Source: Actinosynnema sp. ALI-1.44
GTDB taxonomy: Bacteria; Actinomycetota; Actinomycetes; Mycobacteriales; Pseudonocardiaceae
Direction: 5' to 3'
Assembly (NCBI RefSeq): GCF_001984155.1
Contig: NZ_MTQO01000054.1
Coordinates: 558,001-622,000 of the forward strand
DNA: 64,000 nt
Shown: positions 61,468 to 64,000 of the stretch, piece after piece
Layout of the letters: each line of letters opens with the position of its first letter
Numbering within the stretch: position 1 is the first letter of the stretch
Translations under genes and position numbers: made by a program
Notes under the pieces: model-generated
What the model was told of the DNA's origin: nothing
The model's database searches: none
What the model saw: the letters and a program-made list of their open reading frames with translations, nothing else

Positions 61468-61842
61468 TCAGTGTGAGCTTGTGTAGTAACGGCACGCCTT
61501 GCACGCGTACCGCATCTTCGCAATCCGCCACCGCGGTCCGTCACCCGGACAAACCCCGAGCCGATCGTAAGGCCGCACTGGCTGATGCGCTTCATAACGC
61601 TCGGTGGCCCGTCCGAGATACGCCCTTCTGACGACAAGTCCGCGCCGGGCCGCGCTGCGTGACCGCGCCGAGTCCCGGCAGAACTGGTGCACGAGACCGA
61701 GCCCCGGCAGTCCGCCGAGGTCGTTCACCTGGTCGACGACGCCGTAGCCGGGATGCTCGTGTTCGCTGGTGAGCAGGACCGGCAGATCGCAGTAAGCACA
61801 CCGGGAGCCACACGCAAGGCACTGTGCCAACGCGTGTCGCAT
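61468..61842 (-). CDS. Cys-rich hypothetical protein
   Basis: 124 residues. Cys pairs at both ends, CLACGSRCAYCDLP near the N-terminus and CKACRYY near the C-terminus, could bind zinc. The centre is Arg-rich. The ATG at 61842 has an excellent GGGAGG site 8 nt upstream. Ends 15 nt before etfD on the same strand. I do not recognise the family. Confidence 0.6.
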   Translation of the reverse strand: MRHALAQCLACGSRCAYCDLPVLLTSEHEHPGYGVVDQVNDLGGLPGLGLVHQFCRDSARSRSAARRGLVVRRAYLGRATERYEAHQPVRPYDRLGVCPGDGPRWRIAKMRYACKACRYYTSSH

Positions 61843-62128
61843 GAGTGAGCCTCCCTGTGACCGGCGCCACTTTCTCAGGAAGCGTACTCATGATTCTTTA
61901 CCGGTCGGTACCACCCAATCGGGCTAGTTGCGCACTCGGTGGTCGCGGGCGGCCTGGGTGACGGCGTGGTCGAGGAGGCTTCCCGGCAGGTGCGACCGCT
62001 CGCCGTCCGTCGACCGCACGGGGAGGAGTTCCGCGTCCTTGGCCGTGTCTCCGACCGTCGCCCGCCATGCCGTGGCAGCCTGCTCGACGTCGTCGAAAAG
62101 GCCGGGCTCGACCAGTTCGATTGGTGGA

Positions 62129-62320
62129 TCAGCGGGGGTTCACGCTGTGCCGGAGGTTGACCCACTGTCGTGGGGTCAGCACGAGCACCGGACCGGTCGG
62201 GTCCTTGGAGTCGCGGATGGCTGTGCTGTCCGCTAAGAGGGCTACCTCAACGCATGCTCCGCCGTTGTCGCCGCTGTGGCTGCTTTTCCGCCACACCGCG
62301 TCGGAGAGGTCCAGTGTCAT
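62129..62320 (-). CDS. DUF397 domain protein
   Basis: 63 residues with the full DUF397 signature: WRKSSHSGDNGGACVEVA, AIRDSKDPTGPVLVLTPRQW. These small proteins are encoded with XRE regulators in huge numbers in filamentous actinomycetes and act as a partner (toxin/antitoxin-like or developmental). The start lies within the 3' end of the XRE gene. Confidence 0.93.
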   Translation of the reverse strand: MTLDLSDAVWRKSSHSGDNGGACVEVALLADSTAIRDSKDPTGPVLVLTPRQWVNLRHSVNPR

Positions 62321-63173
62321 GCGCTCGCTCGATTCGCGTCTCGTCGGCCATACACAGGATCAGGTCCCGAGACTCCACGGGCCCCGGAGCGGCGGCCTGC
62401 AGGCGGTTCCACAACCCAGTGTATGCCCGCACGGCGTCCGGGCGATCGAGGTAATCGGCGTCAATCAAGTCCTCCACATAGACGACATCGGATGAGGCGT
62501 CGTGGTCGAACCTCAGCATGATGAAGTTGATCCATGCGGCACCGAACGTCTGAGCATCGAACGGAAGCACCTGTAGTTCGACGTTCGGCTGCGCGGCGAC
62601 TTCGGCTATCCGGGCCAGCTGATCGCGCATGATCGACGGGTCACCGATGTTCCGGCGGAGCGCCGACTCGCTGATGATGAAACGCAGCAGCACTTCGTTG
62701 TCCAGGATCGACTGCCGTTCCAGCCGCACCTCGACCTGCCGTTCGACCTCGTCATCGGTGGCCCGAGGCCGCGCGGTCGCGAGCATCGAGCGGATGTATG
62801 CCTCGGTCTGCAGCACGCCCGGGACGATTTCGGCCTGGTACCAACGCAACTCCGACGCGTCCTGTTCGAGGTCGAGGTACTGTCGGAACCAGTTGGGAAT
62901 CACATTGCGGTACCCGCTCCACCGTCCGCGCTGCCTCCCGGCGCGGGCGAGGTCTCGCATGCCGTCGCACAAACTCCTGTCGACCTTGTAGTACTTGAGC
63001 AGCACGTTGAGATCGGTGATCTTGATCCCGCTCTGGCCGAGTTCGAGGCGGCTGATCTTGGTGGACGCCGCGTCGATCTGCTCGGCGGCTTCGTCCTGCG
63101 TCCTGCCCGCTTCCTCGCGGGCGCGCCGCAACGCGTTGCCCAGTCGGCGTCGTTGAATGGTCGGGGTTGTCAC
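62247..63173 (-). CDS. XRE-family regulator with DUF5753-like domain (Scr1/WhiJ type)
   Basis: 308 residues. HTH at ~8-65 (LGNALRRAREEAGRTQDEAAEQI, TKISRLELGQSGI), then the DUF5753-type domain: WFRQYLDLEQDASELRWYQ, VPGVLQTEAYIRSML, VLPF, and VVYVEDLIDADYLDRPD. Usual partner of DUF397. The frame runs 74 nt into the DUF397 gene, giving a ~25-residue basic tail (PLRRGVAEKQPQRRQRRSMR) that family members normally lack, so the original stop may have been lost. GTG start at 63173 without a strong site. Confidence 0.88.
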   Translation of the reverse strand: MTTPTIQRRRLGNALRRAREEAGRTQDEAAEQIDAASTKISRLELGQSGIKITDLNVLLKYYKVDRSLCDGMRDLARAGRQRGRWSGYRNVIPNWFRQYLDLEQDASELRWYQAEIVPGVLQTEAYIRSMLATARPRATDDEVERQVEVRLERQSILDNEVLLRFIISESALRRNIGDPSIMRDQLARIAEVAAQPNVELQVLPFDAQTFGAAWINFIMLRFDHDASSDVVYVEDLIDADYLDRPDAVRAYTGLWNRLQAAAPGPVESRDLILCMADETRIERAHDTGPLRRGVAEKQPQRRQRRSMR

Positions 63174-63298
63174 AGGTGCCTATATTGGACTTCCGGCCAA
63201 GCGCTGGCGAGCGCTTTCATTCGATCGTGGGAACTTTGTGGCAGGAGTCCGGATTCGGCGTGAAGATCCTGAGTGGGAGCCTATTTTAGGGAGCCGTG

Positions 63299-63601
63299 GT
63301 GTTTCAGGAGCTGGATGAGGCCGTGCAGGGAACGCTCGCGGTGCTGGAGCGAGTGGCCGCCGAGGGCGATGACCATGCGGCGGCCGCCCTTGCCAGGACA
63401 GAGGTCGCGCCGTTGGTCCGAGCAGTGCGTGTGCTCTTGCGGGAGCACCGTCCTGACGAGAACGGCTGCTGCGCGGTGTGCCGTCGGCGTTGGTGGCAAT
63501 GGCGACGGCCGAACGTGCCTTGTCGTGTCTATCTGGCCGCGCGTCTGGCGTTGCTTGACGAACCCGACGCGGGTGCGCGGCACGCGTTGCGGATCGTCTG
63601 A
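63299..63601 (+). CDS. Small actinobacterial protein with Cys cluster
   Basis: About 100 residues from GTG 63299, which has GGGAG 5 nt upstream (GTG 63296 directly before it is the alternative). A helical N-terminal half (LDEAVQGTLAVLERVA) is followed by ENGCCAVCRRRWWQWRRPNVPCRVYLA, a pattern of the small 'D.xG.C.xC..C' proteins common in this phylum, perhaps zinc-binding. Function unknown. Its TGA shares an A with the next ATG. Confidence 0.65.
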   Translation: MFQELDEAVQGTLAVLERVAAEGDDHAAAALARTEVAPLVRAVRVLLREHRPDENGCCAVCRRRWWQWRRPNVPCRVYLAARLALLDEPDAGARHALRIV

Positions 63602-64000
63602 TGCTCAAGGTTGAACAACAGCGGTTGGCGGATGCGTCGCCGGTCACCGGCACGATGCGCGTGGCCGTCTGGGACATCGAGGGCCGGGATACCGATTTGC
63701 GGCGCCTCGCGCGGACCGTGTCGGCTGACGTGGTCTGCGTTCTCGGGATATCCGGATCGGCTGAGGATGGCCGACTGGGCCTGCTCGCGCGGGAGTGGGG
63801 CATGTCCGCTCATGTGGCGCGCGATCCCGCTGGCGACAACGTGGTGATCTTCACTGGATGCCGCGTCGAAGTACGCGAGTTCCTGGCCGCACCGACAGCG
63901 GTCGCCATCGTGCGGGCTGACGGCTGGGAGTTGACAGTCGTGGCGACCGACTTGTGTGGCGTGGACACCGGAGCCCAGTTCCGGCACATCCGCGCATTGT
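63601..64000 (+). CDS. 5' part of a gene, cut by the window end; weakly exonuclease/phosphatase-like
   Basis: The frame opens at ATG 63601 (1-nt overlap with the gene before) and is open to the last base, giving 133 residues. The alternation MRVAVWDIEGRDTDLRRLARTVSADVVCVLGI, later NVVIFTG and ELTVVATDL, has the look of the endonuclease/exonuclease/phosphatase fold, in which W(N/D)I and D-x-V-x-L motifs recur, but key active-site residues are not evident in the visible part. Low certainty on function; high that it is a coding region. Confidence 0.6.
   Translation, partial: MLKVEQQRLADASPVTGTMRVAVWDIEGRDTDLRRLARTVSADVVCVLGISGSAEDGRLGLLAREWGMSAHVARDPAGDNVVIFTGCRVEVREFLAAPTAVAIVRADGWELTVVATDLCGVDTGAQFRHIRAL

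Noticed and set aside
61939-62160. 73-codon + strand frame opposite the orphan frame after DUF397
   Set aside because: Weak start; the - strand frame has better coding character; no recognisable motif.

Overview
High-GC, densely coded DNA from an actinomycete, most likely a member of the Pseudonocardiales (Amycolatopsis/Kibdelosporangium/Lentzea-like). The pointers are GTG-rich starts, 1-4 nt start/stop overlaps, a conservon, an HTH/DUF397 pair, a mycobacterial-style KstR steroid regulon and GTGAGTGGT-type hairpins. No rRNA, tRNA, CRISPR array, integrase or intact insertion sequence was seen. The genus call is inference.

Region 1 (1-1.2 kb): the 3' end of an unrecognised gene and a secreted lytic transglycosylase.

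Region 2 (1.2-19.1 kb) is the most unusual part. It is a tandem duplication of a complete five-gene module. Each copy has, on the + strand, an EAD2-VMAP protein, a MoxR AAA+ ATPase and a ~1400-residue vWA / NB-ARC / TPR protein, joined by near-zero spacing. Convergent to these, on the - strand, lie a short FxsA-like peptide and a HExxH protein of the alpha-ketoglutarate-dependent peptide beta-hydroxylase family. The module combines the 'ternary' NTP-dependent conflict systems (VMAP-MoxR-vWA) with parts of FxSxx-COOH RiPP systems, but no radical SAM maturase is present.

Region 3 (19.2-27 kb): two small membrane proteins; a - strand set of FMN reductase, flavin reductase, an atypical P450, an ornithine decarboxylase-AdoMet decarboxylase fusion and an aminopropyltransferase; a remnant of a GPH-type sugar transporter; and an SSS-family (ActP-like) symporter with its DUF485 partner.

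Region 4 (27.5-40.6 kb): a four-gene conservon (cvnABCD), an isoaspartyl peptidase, a TetM/OtrA-like ribosome-protection GTPase, two CoA-ester lyases (one closely resembling Chloroflexus malyl-CoA lyase), a TetR with two matching operators beside a cupin, a second TetR, an SDR and an acyl-CoA dehydrogenase.

Region 5 (40.7-58.4 kb) is a steroid catabolic cluster. It has kstR with KstR boxes; fadE34-fadE28-fadE29-chsH2-chsH1-ltp2 for side-chain removal; kstD-kshA-(small Cys protein)-kshB-hydratase for opening ring B; a second KstD-like flavoprotein; and hsaE-hsaG-hsaF for the last steps of ring A/B degradation. EtfD, the membrane Fe-S electron acceptor for ETF and acyl-CoA dehydrogenases, follows at 59.3-61.5 kb. 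Between them lies a ~590 bp gene-free stretch that is almost entirely one giant inverted repeat.

Region 6 (61.5-64 kb): a Cys-rich small protein, a DUF397 / XRE (DUF5753-like) pair, a small Cys protein and the 5' part of a gene cut by the window end.
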